A stretch of 64,000 nucleotides of DNA from SIG672 sp045580325 (GCA_045580325.1 JAZNNR010000007.1:62001-126000), one strand, 5' to 3'; positions 35,034 through 44,296 are shown, counted from the first letter of the stretch. Program-made: numbers and translations. The notes: generated by a model from the letters alone, not told the origin.

Positions 35034-35369
35034 TTACTTTAACAGAGGCAAACTGTTCCGATAGACAAAAGCTATAAAAGCTATCTGCAAAAGTGCAAGG
35101 ATCGGAACTGTAATGTAAAATTTTGCTTTTCTTATCTTGTGCCTGCAAAGAAGCATACCGAGAAAAGCACCGACAGCTCCGCCGATAAAGGCGAGAAGAA
35201 GGAGCGTGCTTTCGGGTGTTCTCCATATATTTTTTCTTGATTTTCGCTTATCCCTTGCGTAAACCCAAAAGGTGATAAGAGTGAGGAGGACAGTGTACCC
35301 CCACAAAAGCTCGGGAACCTCAAGGAAAAAATCGGCAATAGAAGATATTGCTGTTATAAATGTTTCCAC
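35034..35369 (-). CDS. DUF1294 membrane protein
   Basis: 111 residues with three membrane helices. The DUF1294 signature is clear: YARDKRKSRKNIWRTPESTL, then GGAVGAFLGMLLCRHKIRKAKF. Function unknown. It starts with GTG at 35369, 17 bases after the trpS stop, with no strong ribosome site, so it may be translated by coupling to trpS. Confidence 0.85.
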   Translation of the reverse strand: METFITAISSIADFFLEVPELLWGYTVLLTLITFWVYARDKRKSRKNIWRTPESTLLLLAFIGGAVGAFLGMLLCRHKIRKAKFYITVPILALLQIAFIAFVYRNSLPLLK

Positions 35370-35386
35370 GACTTCAAAAGGGCAGA

Positions 35387-36391
35387 TTATCTTGGGATAA
35401 ATCCGACTTTTTTAGCGACCTTGCGGATAGTTTTCTCCGCACGGTATGAAGCCGCACGCGCACCGTTTTTCATAACCTCTTCGAGATAAGCCTTGTCGTT
35501 TATTATCTGCGAGAAGCGCGCCTGAAGGGGTGCAAGACCGTCTGCAACGACCTCACCGACAGCGAGCTTGAAGTCGCCGTAGCCGCGTCCCTCAAATTCT
35601 TTTTCGATCTCTGCGTGAGATCTTCCTGTGAAGCAGGAATAGATATTCATAAGGTTGTTTATACCGTCCTTGCCTTCGGCAAAGCGGACAGAGGTGTCCG
35701 AGTCGGTAACGGCTCTCTTGAATTTTCTTACAATATCGTCGCGGCTGTCCATAAGGGTAACGAATGAGTTGACGTTAGTATCAGACTTGCTCATTTTCTT
35801 TGTCGGATCCTGAAGGGACATTATTTTTGCTCCGCTCGGCGGAATAAATCCTTCGGGAACTGTGAAAACATCGCCGTAGATACCATTAAAGCGTGTCGCA
35901 ATATCGCGAGTCAGCTCGATATGCTGTCTTTGGTCCTGGCCGACGGGAACGAGGTCTGCCTGATAGAGAAGAATATCGGACGCCATAAGAACGGGATACG
36001 TGAAAAGTCCCGAGTTGATATTGTCAGCGTGCTTTGACGACTTGTCCTTGAACTGTGTCATACGAGAGAGCTCACCAAACTGAGTGTAGCAGCCGAGGAT
36101 CCAAGAAAGCTCGGCGTGTGCGGGAACGTGGGACTGAACGAAAAGTGTGCATTTTTCGGGGTCAATTCCTGCCGCGATATATATTGCGAGAAGCTCGCGT
36201 GTGCGCTTGCGAAGCTCTGCGGGGTCCTGGCGCACGGTAATTGCGTGCATATCGACCGCGCAGTATATGCAGTCGTAATCGTCTGCAAGGCTTACCCAGT
36301 TCTTAATTGCTCCGAGATAGTTACCGATAGTAAGAATTCCGCTCGGCTGAACTCCCGAGAATATTACTTTTTTTGCTCCTGCTGTTTCCAT
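35387..36391 (-). CDS. trpS: Tryptophan--tRNA ligase
   Basis: 334 residues. Class I motifs are GVQPSGILTIGNYLGA (HIGH-like) and KKMSKSDTN (KMSKS). Charges tRNA-Trp. No T-box or trp leader fits into the 38 bases between alr and trpS, so it seems to be expressed with alr. Length and motifs are complete. Confidence 0.96.
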   Translation of the reverse strand: METAGAKKVIFSGVQPSGILTIGNYLGAIKNWVSLADDYDCIYCAVDMHAITVRQDPAELRKRTRELLAIYIAAGIDPEKCTLFVQSHVPAHAELSWILGCYTQFGELSRMTQFKDKSSKHADNINSGLFTYPVLMASDILLYQADLVPVGQDQRQHIELTRDIATRFNGIYGDVFTVPEGFIPPSGAKIMSLQDPTKKMSKSDTNVNSFVTLMDSRDDIVRKFKRAVTDSDTSVRFAEGKDGINNLMNIYSCFTGRSHAEIEKEFEGRGYGDFKLAVGEVVADGLAPLQARFSQIINDKAYLEEVMKNGARAASYRAEKTIRKVAKKVGFIPR

Positions 36392-36429
36392 TTTTATTTT
36401 ATCCTTTACATAGTATTGTAGTTGAAATT

Positions 36430-37557
36430 TTATACGTATTTTCTCGGTATTCTCTTTCCTATACCGCAGAGTATTTCATATGAAATAGTACCCGTGAGGC
36501 TTGCAATTTCGTCGGCATCGATAGAAAGACTTCCGTCGCTTCCGATGAGAATGACCTCGTCGCCCACAGAAACGCCCATACCCGTAACGTCGACCATAAA
36601 CATATCCATACATATTCTGCCGACTATCGGCGCGTAGTGTCCGTTTATTATTACACGGCCGACGTTTGACAGTGCGCGCGGATAACCGTCTGCGTACCCG
36701 ATGGGCACTGTTGCGATCTCGGTGTCCTTTTCTGCAATAAAGGTGCGTCCGTAGCCGACCGAGTCCCCTTTTTTGATCTTTTTGACGAATACCGTGTGGC
36801 TCTTGAAGGTCATCGCGGGAATTAGCTTTTCGCCCGTTTTTACCTCGTCAGAGGGGCAGTATCCGTACATAGAAATACCGAAACGGCACTGATTTCCAAA
36901 GCTTTCAGGGAAATCGATCACAGCCGCGCTGTTAGCCGAGTGTATTTTCTTAAAAGTAACTCCGCGCTCCCTGCACGAAAGCTCAAATTTTCTGAAAATT
37001 TCGGTCTGAATTTTGGTTTCGCTCTTGTCAGCGCAGTCTGACGTTGCAAAATGCGTGAAAAGGCCGTATATCTCGATCCCGGGAAGCTTTGCTATATTTG
37101 CCACAGTGTCGGCAGATTCCTCACTTGCAGGGAAGCCTATTCTTCCCATACCCGTATCGACTTTTATGTTGATCTTGATTTTTTTACCGCTTTCTTCAGC
37201 CGCCCTTGAGCAAGCAAGCGCGTCCTCGTAAGAGAATATCGCGGGAATAATATTCTTTCCTGCACAGAAATAGAACTCCTCGTGTCTGACGTAGCCGAGA
37301 ATGTATATGTCGGTGTCGCCCGCTATCTCGAGTATCTCGTGCGCTTCTTCGGGAGTTGCAACAGCGAAAGCCGATACGATATCCCGTATTTCTCGGCAGA
37401 CCTCGCGTGCGCCGTGGCCGTAGCCGTCTGCCTTTATTACGGCGACAGCTTCGCAACCCTCGGGCAGCAGGGAAGAAAGATATTTGGTGTTTTTTCTTAT
37501 GGCTGACAGATCAATTTCTGCGACGCCTCGGTAAAATTTGTCATCTATACTAATCAC
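36430..37557 (-). CDS. alr: Alanine racemase
   Basis: 375 residues. The PLP lysine lies in AVIKADGYGHGA near the N-terminus, and the catalytic tyrosine domain includes GRICMDMFMVDV and VGDEVILIG. It makes D-alanine for peptidoglycan. Start is GTG at 37557 with AAAGG ten bases upstream. It sits between mtaB and trpS in a probable operon. Confidence 0.95.
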   Translation of the reverse strand: MISIDDKFYRGVAEIDLSAIRKNTKYLSSLLPEGCEAVAVIKADGYGHGAREVCREIRDIVSAFAVATPEEAHEILEIAGDTDIYILGYVRHEEFYFCAGKNIIPAIFSYEDALACSRAAEESGKKIKINIKVDTGMGRIGFPASEESADTVANIAKLPGIEIYGLFTHFATSDCADKSETKIQTEIFRKFELSCRERGVTFKKIHSANSAAVIDFPESFGNQCRFGISMYGYCPSDEVKTGEKLIPAMTFKSHTVFVKKIKKGDSVGYGRTFIAEKDTEIATVPIGYADGYPRALSNVGRVIINGHYAPIVGRICMDMFMVDVTGMGVSVGDEVILIGSDGSLSIDADEIASLTGTISYEILCGIGKRIPRKYV

Positions 37558-37596
37558 GTCGGTAATACCTTTCCGAAAAATGTGTAGTGTTCGAGT

Positions 37597-38955
37597 TTAA
37601 ATAGCTTTGGCAAAGATCATACCGTCCTTTTGCGACTCGGCAGTAACGGTAACGATTTTTCCGTGAAGATCCTTTGTGGATCTGTCGATGTTTTTTATAA
37701 CGACCTCAATGAAGTTTGCCGTATGACCGATCGCTCCGACAGAGTCCTTGTATTCTTCGATTATGACCTCAAGCGTTTTGCCGAGCTCTTTTTCAAGTAT
37801 AGCCTTTGTCATGTCGGCGCGCAGGGCTTCAAGAGCTTTAAGGCGAGCTGATTTGACCTGCGATGACACCTGAGCGGGCATATCGGCGGCAGGTGTGCCG
37901 GGACGCTTTGAATATGCGAAGATGTGGAATGAGAGAAGCCCGAGAGATTTAAGGAAAGCTCTCGTTTCTTCAAAATCGGCGTCGGTCTCGCCGGGAAATC
38001 CGACGATTATATCGGCTGTGAACATCGCATCGGGAATTTTGCTTCTGATGTAATCGACTCTTTTTTTCACCGTTTCGACGTTGTACCGTCTTTTCATTGA
38101 AAAAAGAGTGTTGTTACAGCCGCTCTGGAGCGAAAGATGAAAATGGGGGGCAAAGGAAGAAACTCTTGATACTCGGTCGATAAAATTCTCGTTTATTGCC
38201 GATGGGTCGAGCGATCCGAGGCGTATTCTTCTGATCTTTTCGATCTTTCCAAGCTCTTCGATAAGCGATGCAAGACCGTCCCTTTGACCAAGATCCTTTG
38301 CGTATGCCGAAACCTCGATTCCCGTGAGAACTATCTCGCGGTATCCGTTTTCCGAGAGTGCTTTAGCCTCTGCTACTACGTCCTCGGGGGCTTTTGAGCG
38401 GATCTTTCCTCTAAGCTGAGGAATTATACAGTACGCGCACTTACTTTCGCAGCCGTCCTCTATTTTAAGCACGGCGCGCGTGCGCTCGCTTGAGCTTATG
38501 CTCATTTTTTCAAAGGGCGCGTCTTCAAGCTCACAGGAGCATATTATGCCGTCTGCACTGCCGTTATGTATGTCCTCTGCCTTTTCACGAAGCCTTTGCG
38601 CGTGGGAAATGGCAAGTTCTGCGGCTTTCATTTTCTCGCGGTTTCCGCAGACCGCCGAAACGCCATCGATATTCAACAGCTTTTCGGGATCAAGCTGAGC
38701 CGAGCAGCCTGTTACTATAACGTACACGTCGGGAGAGATAGCAGACATTCTGCGTATTATCTGACGTGATTTGCGCTCTGCCTCGGCAGTAACGGCACAC
38801 GTATTTATTATACAAATATCGACCTTTTCACAGGGCTCACATATCTCTATGTCGTTTGCAGAGAGCCTTTCGGATATTGCTATGCTTTCGTAGCTGTTTA
38901 CCTTACATCCGAGTGTGTATATCGCCGCTCTTACCTTCGTTTCGCTGTTAGGCAT
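37597..38955 (-). CDS. mtaB: tRNA (N6-L-threonylcarbamoyladenosine(37)-C2)-methylthiotransferase
   Basis: 452 residues, MiaB family. N-terminal cysteines in YTLGCKVNSYES, INTCAVTAEAE and VTGCSAQ; radical-SAM C-x3-C-x2-C in GCESKCAYCIIPQLRG; C-terminal TRAM. The LGCKVNxYES start is typical of MtaB, which turns t6A37 into ms2t6A37, rather than MiaB (the other copy at 7179). Start ATG 38955 with AAAGGA; a frame reaching 39153 would overlap the upstream gene. Confidence 0.94.
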   Translation of the reverse strand: MPNSETKVRAAIYTLGCKVNSYESIAISERLSANDIEICEPCEKVDICIINTCAVTAEAERKSRQIIRRMSAISPDVYVIVTGCSAQLDPEKLLNIDGVSAVCGNREKMKAAELAISHAQRLREKAEDIHNGSADGIICSCELEDAPFEKMSISSSERTRAVLKIEDGCESKCAYCIIPQLRGKIRSKAPEDVVAEAKALSENGYREIVLTGIEVSAYAKDLGQRDGLASLIEELGKIEKIRRIRLGSLDPSAINENFIDRVSRVSSFAPHFHLSLQSGCNNTLFSMKRRYNVETVKKRVDYIRSKIPDAMFTADIIVGFPGETDADFEETRAFLKSLGLLSFHIFAYSKRPGTPAADMPAQVSSQVKSARLKALEALRADMTKAILEKELGKTLEVIIEEYKDSVGAIGHTANFIEVVIKNIDRSTKDLHGKIVTVTAESQKDGMIFAKAI

Positions 38956-39001
38956 ATTGAAGAAACATCCTTTGCTTATAGTGCTTGTAATGTTAATAAA
39001 G

Positions 39002-39036
39002 CGCCCGATGTCCGGGTCATTTCCGGAAACCGGGCG
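39002..39036 (-). terminator. Hairpin after the CD1247-type gene
   Basis: CGCCCG (39002-39007) pairs with CGGGCG (39031-39036) and inside it TCCGG pairs with CCGGA. The minus-strand tail CTTTATT is a weak T-tract, so it may be a leaky terminator before mtaB. Confidence 0.6.
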
Positions 39037-39074
39037 TTTTACTTGAAAGATAATAAAAGACTTACTGTGTGAAA

Positions 39075-39500
39075 TTAGTCGTTCTTGTCGCAGCAGTCGC
39101 AGCCATCGCACTCGTCGAGCTCGCAGATGAGCTTTTCGCCGCATTCGGGGCAAAGAATATCATCACAGTCGAGAAGATCGTCGTCAAGGTAGATCAGCTC
39201 GCCGCACTTGGGGCAAACTGCTTCGTAGTAATCCTCGTCGCCATCGTCCTCGTCGTCATAGTCCTCGTCCTCGTCATCGCACTCGTAGATGTCGCTTTCA
39301 ACGTCGCCGAGGTCAGCGTCGAGCTCTTCAGCGTAGTCGTTCAGATACTCAATATCGTCTTCAGCTTCTGTAACTGCGATAGCGAGATCGTCAAGAAGAT
39401 CTACAACAGCGGCAAGGATCTTCTTTTCGGGGGTATCAGCTTTGAAATCAAGACCTTCCATAAGGCCCTTGATATAAGCAGTCTTTTCGGTAAGTGTCAT
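39075..39500 (-). CDS. Acidic zinc-ribbon protein, CD1247 N-terminal domain type
   Basis: 141 residues. A helical N-terminal domain (MTLTEKTAYIKGLMEGL..., about 1-65) resembles the CD1247 N-terminal domain of Clostridia. It is followed by a very acidic stretch (about 70-95, almost all Asp/Glu/Tyr), a zinc ribbon (CPKCGE...CPECGEKL) and a Cys-rich end (CDGCDCCDKND). Function unknown. It lies 41 bases after efp and is likely co-transcribed with it. Confidence 0.8.
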   Translation of the reverse strand: MTLTEKTAYIKGLMEGLDFKADTPEKKILAAVVDLLDDLAIAVTEAEDDIEYLNDYAEELDADLGDVESDIYECDDEDEDYDDEDDGDEDYYEAVCPKCGELIYLDDDLLDCDDILCPECGEKLICELDECDGCDCCDKND

Positions 39501-39541
39501 TTTCGTTACCTCGTTTCTTATAATTTTATTATGCTCGCGGC

Positions 39542-40099
39542 TTACGCTCTGGAGAGATATTCTCCGGTTCTTGTGTCTATCTTAAGAACGTCGCCGATGT
39601 TGATAAAGAGCGGAACTCTGATTTCTGCACCTGTTTCAAGAGTTGCGGGCTTAAGAGCACCCTGAGCTGTGTTTCCTGCGAAACCGGGCTCTGTATCAGT
39701 AACCTCAAGCTCAACGAACATAGGAGCTTCAACTGCAAATACGTTACCCTTGTAGGAAACTACCTTGCATACCATTTCTTCCTTTACGAACTTGAAGTTG
39801 TCGCTGAGAATGTTTCCGTTGATGGGGAACTGCTCATATGTTTCAAGATCCATGAAGTAATAAAGATCTCCGTCGCTGTAAAGATACTGCATATCTTTTC
39901 TTTCAACGTATGCGTTTTCAAATTTGTCTGTGGGGCTGAAGGATGTTTCGATAACAGCACCTGTTACTACGTTACGAAGCTTTGTTCTTACGAAAGCTGC
40001 TCCCTTACCGGGCTTAACGTGCTGGAATTCGATTACCTGCATAACCTTTCCGTCCATTTCAAATGTAAGACCGTTTCTGAAATCTCCGGCTACTACCAT
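39542..40099 (-). CDS. efp: Translation elongation factor P
   Basis: 185 residues with three beta-barrel domains. The lysine at the tip of domain I lies in KPGKGAAFVR and is the usual site of modification; the ending GDVLKIDTRTGEYLSRA is the EF-P signature. Relieves ribosome stalling at polyproline. No EF-P modifying enzyme is seen next to it. Own promoter at 40144-40172; pepP is the upstream neighbour, a frequent pairing. Confidence 0.97.
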   Translation of the reverse strand: MVVAGDFRNGLTFEMDGKVMQVIEFQHVKPGKGAAFVRTKLRNVVTGAVIETSFSPTDKFENAYVERKDMQYLYSDGDLYYFMDLETYEQFPINGNILSDNFKFVKEEMVCKVVSYKGNVFAVEAPMFVELEVTDTEPGFAGNTAQGALKPATLETGAEIRVPLFINIGDVLKIDTRTGEYLSRA

Positions 40100-40143
40100 T
40101 GTAAAGTACCTCCAAAATTTAAGATAATATTAAAATACATTTT

Positions 40144-40172
40144 ATTATACCGCATTATTTGCTTAATTTCAA
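40144..40172 (-). promoter_or_regulatory. Promoter of efp
   Basis: Minus strand: TTGAAA (40172-40167), 17-base spacer, TATAAT (40149-40144), 45 bases before the efp start. Confidence 0.8.
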
Positions 40173-40210
40173 GTCTTTTTTGCCAAAAAAGCAAATATTT
40201 TTACTCTTTT

Positions 40211-41269
40211 TTACAGTTCTATAAGCTCTTTCGGGCAATTTGTAAGATTTACAGGACCGTTTTCGGAGAGATAGACCATATCTTCGATACGGCAGCCGTA
40301 TTTTCCTTCAATGTAAATGCCCGGCTCACAGGTGATAACGTGGCCTGTTCTCAAAGTATCGTCGCCGAAAACTCTCGGAGATTCGTGAATATCCATACCG
40401 ACTCCGTGTCCGAGCGAATGACCGAAGCAACCCTCGTAGCCTTCGCCGTAGATTATATCGCGTGCGACCTTGTCGGCGTCTCCACCGCGCACGCCGTCGC
40501 GGTAAGCGGCAAGCGACTCTGTCTGTGCGCGAAGGACTGTGTTATATACCTTCTTGATGTCGGCGTCAGCCTTGCCGATAACGACAGTTCTTGTCATATC
40601 CGAGCAGTAGCCCTTGTAAAGTGCGCCGTAGTCCATAGTGAAAAATCCCTTTTCGAGCTTTACGTTTCTCGGCACTCCGTGAGGCATAGAGGACGCGCTT
40701 CCCGATACGGCGATCGTGCTGAACGAGGTCGCCTCTGCACCGTTTTTACGCATAAAGAATTCAAGCTCAAGCGCAACGTCGATCTCGGTAACGTCGGGGT
40801 TAATATATCCGAGAATATGCTCAAAAGCCTTTTCTGCTATGCGCTGTGCCTTTATGATGTTTTCCACCTCGTCGCTCTCCTTGAAAACTCTGAGCTTTTC
40901 TATGAGATTTCCGACAGGGATAAGCTCAAATGCGGGAAGGAGCTTTTGAAGTGAGGAAAGTCTGTCGTAGGGAAGTGATACGCTTTCAAATCCGACGTTT
41001 TTGACGTGATTTGTCGAGAGGAAATCGCAAATGAGCGAGGAAGTGTTCTTTCCCGCAAACATAACGACCTCGTATTCCTTGTTTACTTCGTTCTTTGCCG
41101 CCTCAATGTATCTGAAATCGGTGAAGCAAGCAGCCTTTTCGCGTGTTACGATAACGTATCCGTCGGTATAGTCAAAGCCTGTCAGATAGCGCTGATTTTT
41201 TTCGTTTGTTACTATAATAGCGTCGATGTTTTCGGGAAACGATGCGACGAGCTTTTCTCTTCTTGTCAT
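40211..41269 (-). CDS. pepP: Xaa-Pro aminopeptidase, M24 family
   Basis: 352 residues: a creatinase-type N-terminal domain and a pita-bread catalytic domain. Metal ligands can be placed in FTMDYGALYKGYCSDMTRT (two Asp), GHSLGHGVGMDIHE (His), ITCEPGIYI (Glu) and RIEDMVYL (Glu). Removes N-terminal residues before proline. GGAAAAA-type site before ATG. It is the last gene of the yqeG-TIM barrel-pepP run. Confidence 0.94.
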   Translation of the reverse strand: MTRREKLVASFPENIDAIIVTNEKNQRYLTGFDYTDGYVIVTREKAACFTDFRYIEAAKNEVNKEYEVVMFAGKNTSSLICDFLSTNHVKNVGFESVSLPYDRLSSLQKLLPAFELIPVGNLIEKLRVFKESDEVENIIKAQRIAEKAFEHILGYINPDVTEIDVALELEFFMRKNGAEATSFSTIAVSGSASSMPHGVPRNVKLEKGFFTMDYGALYKGYCSDMTRTVVIGKADADIKKVYNTVLRAQTESLAAYRDGVRGGDADKVARDIIYGEGYEGCFGHSLGHGVGMDIHESPRVFGDDTLRTGHVITCEPGIYIEGKYGCRIEDMVYLSENGPVNLTNCPKELIEL

Positions 41270-41289
41270 AATTTTTTCCTTTCGGTGTG

Positions 41290-42144
41290 TCAGTTATTCT
41301 TTATTTGGCTCATATAATAATTTTTCATAATGAGTGCGTCGTGTGCCTGTGTGCCGTCCGACTCGCAGATTATTCTCGGCGAATATCCGTCCTTTGCAAG
41401 AGCGTTCATAAGAGGCTCAAAGTTAGGCCCGTAGACCGTGTCCTCAAGTGTCAGATGCCTTTTTTCACCCTTGTCGGTGTATTCGATCTTCGAGAAATGG
41501 CAGTGCAGAGTGTCTGCGTATTCGTAGCCGAGCGCTTTGCCGATCGCGTCGAAAACTCTGCGGTAATCGTCCTCGCAAGCGAAATAATTGCCTATATTTC
41601 GCGCATTGAGATGTCCAAAATCAACGACAGGGCAGAGCCTTTTGTCAAGAGAGCATACGTCAAGCACCTCTTCAAGCGTACCGAGCTGTCCGAGCTTGCC
41701 CATAGTTTCAAGACCGAATCTTATTTTGGTGTCAGGGAAGGTTTCGAGAGTTTTATAAATCGTATCCTTGGTGAGAGAGATACCTTCCTCGCGTGTCATC
41801 TTCGCAGTACCGCCCATATGGATCACGATGGTATCCGCGCCGAGAGCCTCGGCAGCATCAAGGCTTTGTCCGATATAGGAAAGACTTTTAAGACGCTTTT
41901 CGGGGTCTGTGCCCGAAAGGGAGATGAAGTAGGGTGTATGGAATGACATCGCGATATTATATTTTCTCGCCTCTGCGCCTATTTTCGCAAAGGTTTCAAG
42001 GCTTCCCGTAACTCCGTTGCCTGCCGAGTATTCGTAGGCGTCGAGTCCCATTTCGCTGACCCATTTCGGAGCCTGATAGGTGTGCTTCAGACCTGCATCG
42101 TAAAACGCTTTGCTGTTACCACTTGGACCAAACAGTGTGCTCAT
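41290..42144 (-). CDS. Endonuclease IV-like TIM-barrel protein
   Basis: 284 residues of the AP_endonuc_2 superfamily. Residues corresponding to the zinc ligands of Nfo appear in order: MSFHTPYFISL, IVIHMGG, FGLETMG, VVDFGHLNAR, TLHCHFSK and IICESDG. It could be an apurinic-site endonuclease or a relative acting on another substrate; the early GPSGNS and the end ESDGTQAHDAL form a recognisable clostridial variant. It overlaps yqeG by 29 bases. A second, more distant TIM-barrel protein is at 44996. Confidence 0.8.
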   Translation of the reverse strand: MSTLFGPSGNSKAFYDAGLKHTYQAPKWVSEMGLDAYEYSAGNGVTGSLETFAKIGAEARKYNIAMSFHTPYFISLSGTDPEKRLKSLSYIGQSLDAAEALGADTIVIHMGGTAKMTREEGISLTKDTIYKTLETFPDTKIRFGLETMGKLGQLGTLEEVLDVCSLDKRLCPVVDFGHLNARNIGNYFACEDDYRRVFDAIGKALGYEYADTLHCHFSKIEYTDKGEKRHLTLEDTVYGPNFEPLMNALAKDGYSPRIICESDGTQAHDALIMKNYYMSQIKNN

Positions 42145-42655
42145 AATCTATATTTGCCTCCGGATGTTCTTTTAAATATTTTTTTACCGCGCTTCGCTCA
42201 AGCAGACGCTTCGATTTGAAAAAGAGGTTAGTCTTATCCTTTATTGGCGGAACAAGAATGGTGAATATTCCCGCGCGGTTGCCTGCGACGATGTCGGTGA
42301 GTATCTGGTCGCCGAGCGCCGCCGTATGCTCCTTGCCCTCGCCGAGAGTGTCGATGGCTTTAAGCATAGTTTTAATAAGCGGCTTGTGTGCGTTCGGAAA
42401 CGCGTGGTATCCAAGATCCTTGTTAAAAAGCTTAACTCTCTCTCCGTGATTGTTCGATATAAAAGCGAGCTTTATTCCCGCACGCTCAAGGCCTCGCAGC
42501 CATGCCATAAGCTTTTCGGTAGGCACGGGGTCGTCGTATGTAACAAGCGTGTTGTCTATATCGCTGACGATAGCTCTTATGCCGTTTTCACTGAGAAATT
42601 CGGGAGTTATATCGTAAATGCTTTGAAAAAAGCTTTTCGGTGTTAAAATTGACAT
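42116..42655 (-). CDS. yqeG: YqeG-family HAD-IIIA phosphatase
   Basis: 179 residues. HAD motifs SDIDNTLVTYDDP, FISNNHGERV and ALGDQILTDIVAGNRAG define the YqeG type, related to mitochondrial phosphatidylglycerophosphatase PTPMT/GEP4. It may make phosphatidylglycerol, though in Bacillus YqeG neighbours ribosome-assembly genes. First gene of a three-gene minus-strand run with a promoter at 42688-42716. Confidence 0.9.
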   Translation of the reverse strand: MSILTPKSFFQSIYDITPEFLSENGIRAIVSDIDNTLVTYDDPVPTEKLMAWLRGLERAGIKLAFISNNHGERVKLFNKDLGYHAFPNAHKPLIKTMLKAIDTLGEGKEHTAALGDQILTDIVAGNRAGIFTILVPPIKDKTNLFFKSKRLLERSAVKKYLKEHPEANIDYEHTVWSKW

Positions 42656-42687
42656 AGTAAATATATCCTTACATAGTTATTTAACTT

Positions 42688-42716
42688 ATTTTATCATAAA
42701 ATCAAAAATAAGGCAA
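42688..42716 (-). promoter_or_regulatory. Candidate promoter of the yqeG run
   Basis: Minus strand: TTGCCT (42716-42711), 17-base spacer, TAAAAT (42693-42688). Confidence 0.6.
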
Positions 42717-42788
42717 TAGAAAAAAGAGAATATTATCACATTTTTTGCAAATATATAAATTAAAACAAAAAAGAGAAGAGGACTTTTT

Positions 42789-43241
42789 ATGTACGTAAAA
42801 GATACAGATAAACGCTTTTATCCGAAATATGCCGCGCGCCGTGCTGAGAAATCGAAGATAGCGCAAAATATTATAAACGCCTTTCTCGTGGGCGGAGCGA
42901 TATGCACGCTCGGACAGCTTTTTTTCGAGATATACCAACGCTTTGGGGTAGATACCGATACCTCGAGAACACTTGCCTCGATAAGTATAGTAGCCATAAC
43001 GGCTATTCTCACAGGCTTTGGAATATTTGATGATATAGCAAAGCGCGCAGGTGCGGGAACACTCGTGCCGATAAGCGGCTTTGCCAACTCGGTCGTCGCA
43101 CCCGCCATTGATAATAAGGCGGAAGGCTGGGTAATGGGACTCGGAACGAAGATATTCATTATCGCGGGACCGGTCATACTTTACGGAACCCTTGCGAGTG
43201 TGGTGTGCGGTGTGATTTATTGGATAAAAACATTGTTTTAA
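42789..43241 (+). CDS. spoVAC: Stage V sporulation protein AC
   Basis: 150 residues, an inner-forespore-membrane protein of the SpoVA channel that moves dipicolinic acid into and out of the spore. Typical parts are FLVGGAICTLGQ, ILTGFGIFDDIAKRAGAGTLVPISGFANS and GTKIFIIAGPVILYG. AGAGGA site before the ATG. The usual partner spoVAD is not next to it but about 8.3 kb away at 51541. A terminator follows at once (43243-43275). Its last 41 codons recur at 44297-44419. Confidence 0.95.
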   Translation: MYVKDTDKRFYPKYAARRAEKSKIAQNIINAFLVGGAICTLGQLFFEIYQRFGVDTDTSRTLASISIVAITAILTGFGIFDDIAKRAGAGTLVPISGFANSVVAPAIDNKAEGWVMGLGTKIFIIAGPVILYGTLASVVCGVIYWIKTLF

Positions 43242-43242
43242 A

Positions 43243-43275
43243 AAACCGCACCAATTTCTTGGTGCGGTTTACCTC
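43243..43275 (+). terminator. Terminator after spoVAC
   Basis: AAACCGCACCAA (43243-43254) pairs perfectly with TTGGTGCGGTTT (43259-43270). It also bounds the minus-strand gene ending at 43276. Confidence 0.85.
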
Positions 43276-44208
43276 TTAACCTGCTATTGAAGATGCAATG
43301 ATGACAGAAATGAATGCTATCACAAAAGAGCCAATTTCTGTTGTTCCCCAAAAATCAATTACTTGCATTTCTTCTGATTTGCACGATAGTCGATCTTTCA
43401 TATTCCACAGAATGATGCTCGAAATAATCATATGGAGAGCTAGTGGGATAATGCCGATAATTAACCAATCGGTAAAAAAGGCACAGATAATATTTAATGC
43501 GGTGTATACAGTATGTATGATTGTTGTTGCTTTGAAATAGTTTTTAATAATTTTTGCTTTATATTTTTCGAAAACAACATTTTTCTTTACTGCGTTATAA
43601 TCTTTTTTCTTTTCCAAAAAGATACTCGCACCGATTCCTATTGCACCAAGGAATGCTATCCCAAGACAAAGGGAATAATCAAATATGTGATGCCACCAAG
43701 GACGATTAACAATTACAGCTAATGTACCGTCTGCTGATGCTCTATACACTTGAAAACTGTCGAAATAGAAGTTTTCCTCTGTAAATTGGTTGTCGTATTC
43801 ATGTTCCCAGTTATAATTTAAATCTAAGTTTTCTTCATTTTCAACTCCCAAAAAAGAACCATTTTGAGAATCGTAAATGTAAGCATCTCCGTCACAAATG
43901 ATAAGTTTACCATCTAGCAACTCAAAGTAGGAATTTCGCATATACGGAGTAGCTACACACCAAAGGAATTTGCCTTCTTCAGTATATACATTTACACAGT
44001 TAGCATCATTATAACACACATATAGTTGTTTTAAATCTTTATCATGAAGAACGGTTTCTATTGTGTCAGGAACAAAGGATTCCGGTTGTATCGATTTATA
44101 ATCATCATTACTGCGCGTACAAAAGGCACGACCTAACAATCCTATAGCAATACTACACATAAACAGGACAACGGAAATAGGAAACAACATTTTTGTGAAT
44201 CGTCGCAT
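43276..44208 (-). CDS. Hypothetical membrane protein (cassette gene)
   Basis: 310 residues, no family recognised. One N-terminal helix is followed by an outside beta-rich part (about 35-165) with repeated strands (LYVCYNDANCVNVYTEEGKF, LIICDGDAYIYDSQNG) that resemble propeller blades. After that come four membrane helices in two pairs. The DNA is markedly AT-richer and its codon use differs from the spoVA genes. It has its own promoter and lies exactly between the two copies of the spoVAC 3' end, so it looks like transferred cargo. GGTGG ribosome site. Confidence 0.7.
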   Translation of the reverse strand: MRRFTKMLFPISVVLFMCSIAIGLLGRAFCTRSNDDYKSIQPESFVPDTIETVLHDKDLKQLYVCYNDANCVNVYTEEGKFLWCVATPYMRNSYFELLDGKLIICDGDAYIYDSQNGSFLGVENEENLDLNYNWEHEYDNQFTEENFYFDSFQVYRASADGTLAVIVNRPWWHHIFDYSLCLGIAFLGAIGIGASIFLEKKKDYNAVKKNVVFEKYKAKIIKNYFKATTIIHTVYTALNIICAFFTDWLIIGIIPLALHMIISSIILWNMKDRLSCKSEEMQVIDFWGTTEIGSFVIAFISVIIASSIAG

Positions 44209-44231
44209 AAGTTCACCACCTTATTACAATG

Positions 44232-44260
44232 GTTATACCACACTGCTGGTTTAATGTCAA
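44232..44260 (-). promoter_or_regulatory. Promoter of the cassette membrane-protein gene
   Basis: Minus strand: TTGACA (44260-44255), 17-base spacer, TATAAC (44237-44232), 24 bases before the start codon. Confidence 0.75.
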
Positions 44261-44296
44261 TACTTTTGCAAATTACTGTGTCCTATATTGACAGCA

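Noticed and set aside
39069..39665. Valine-rich 198-codon frame on the plus strand
   Set aside because: It mirrors the Asp/Glu codon runs of the acidic zinc-ribbon gene on the minus strand; pure composition artefact.
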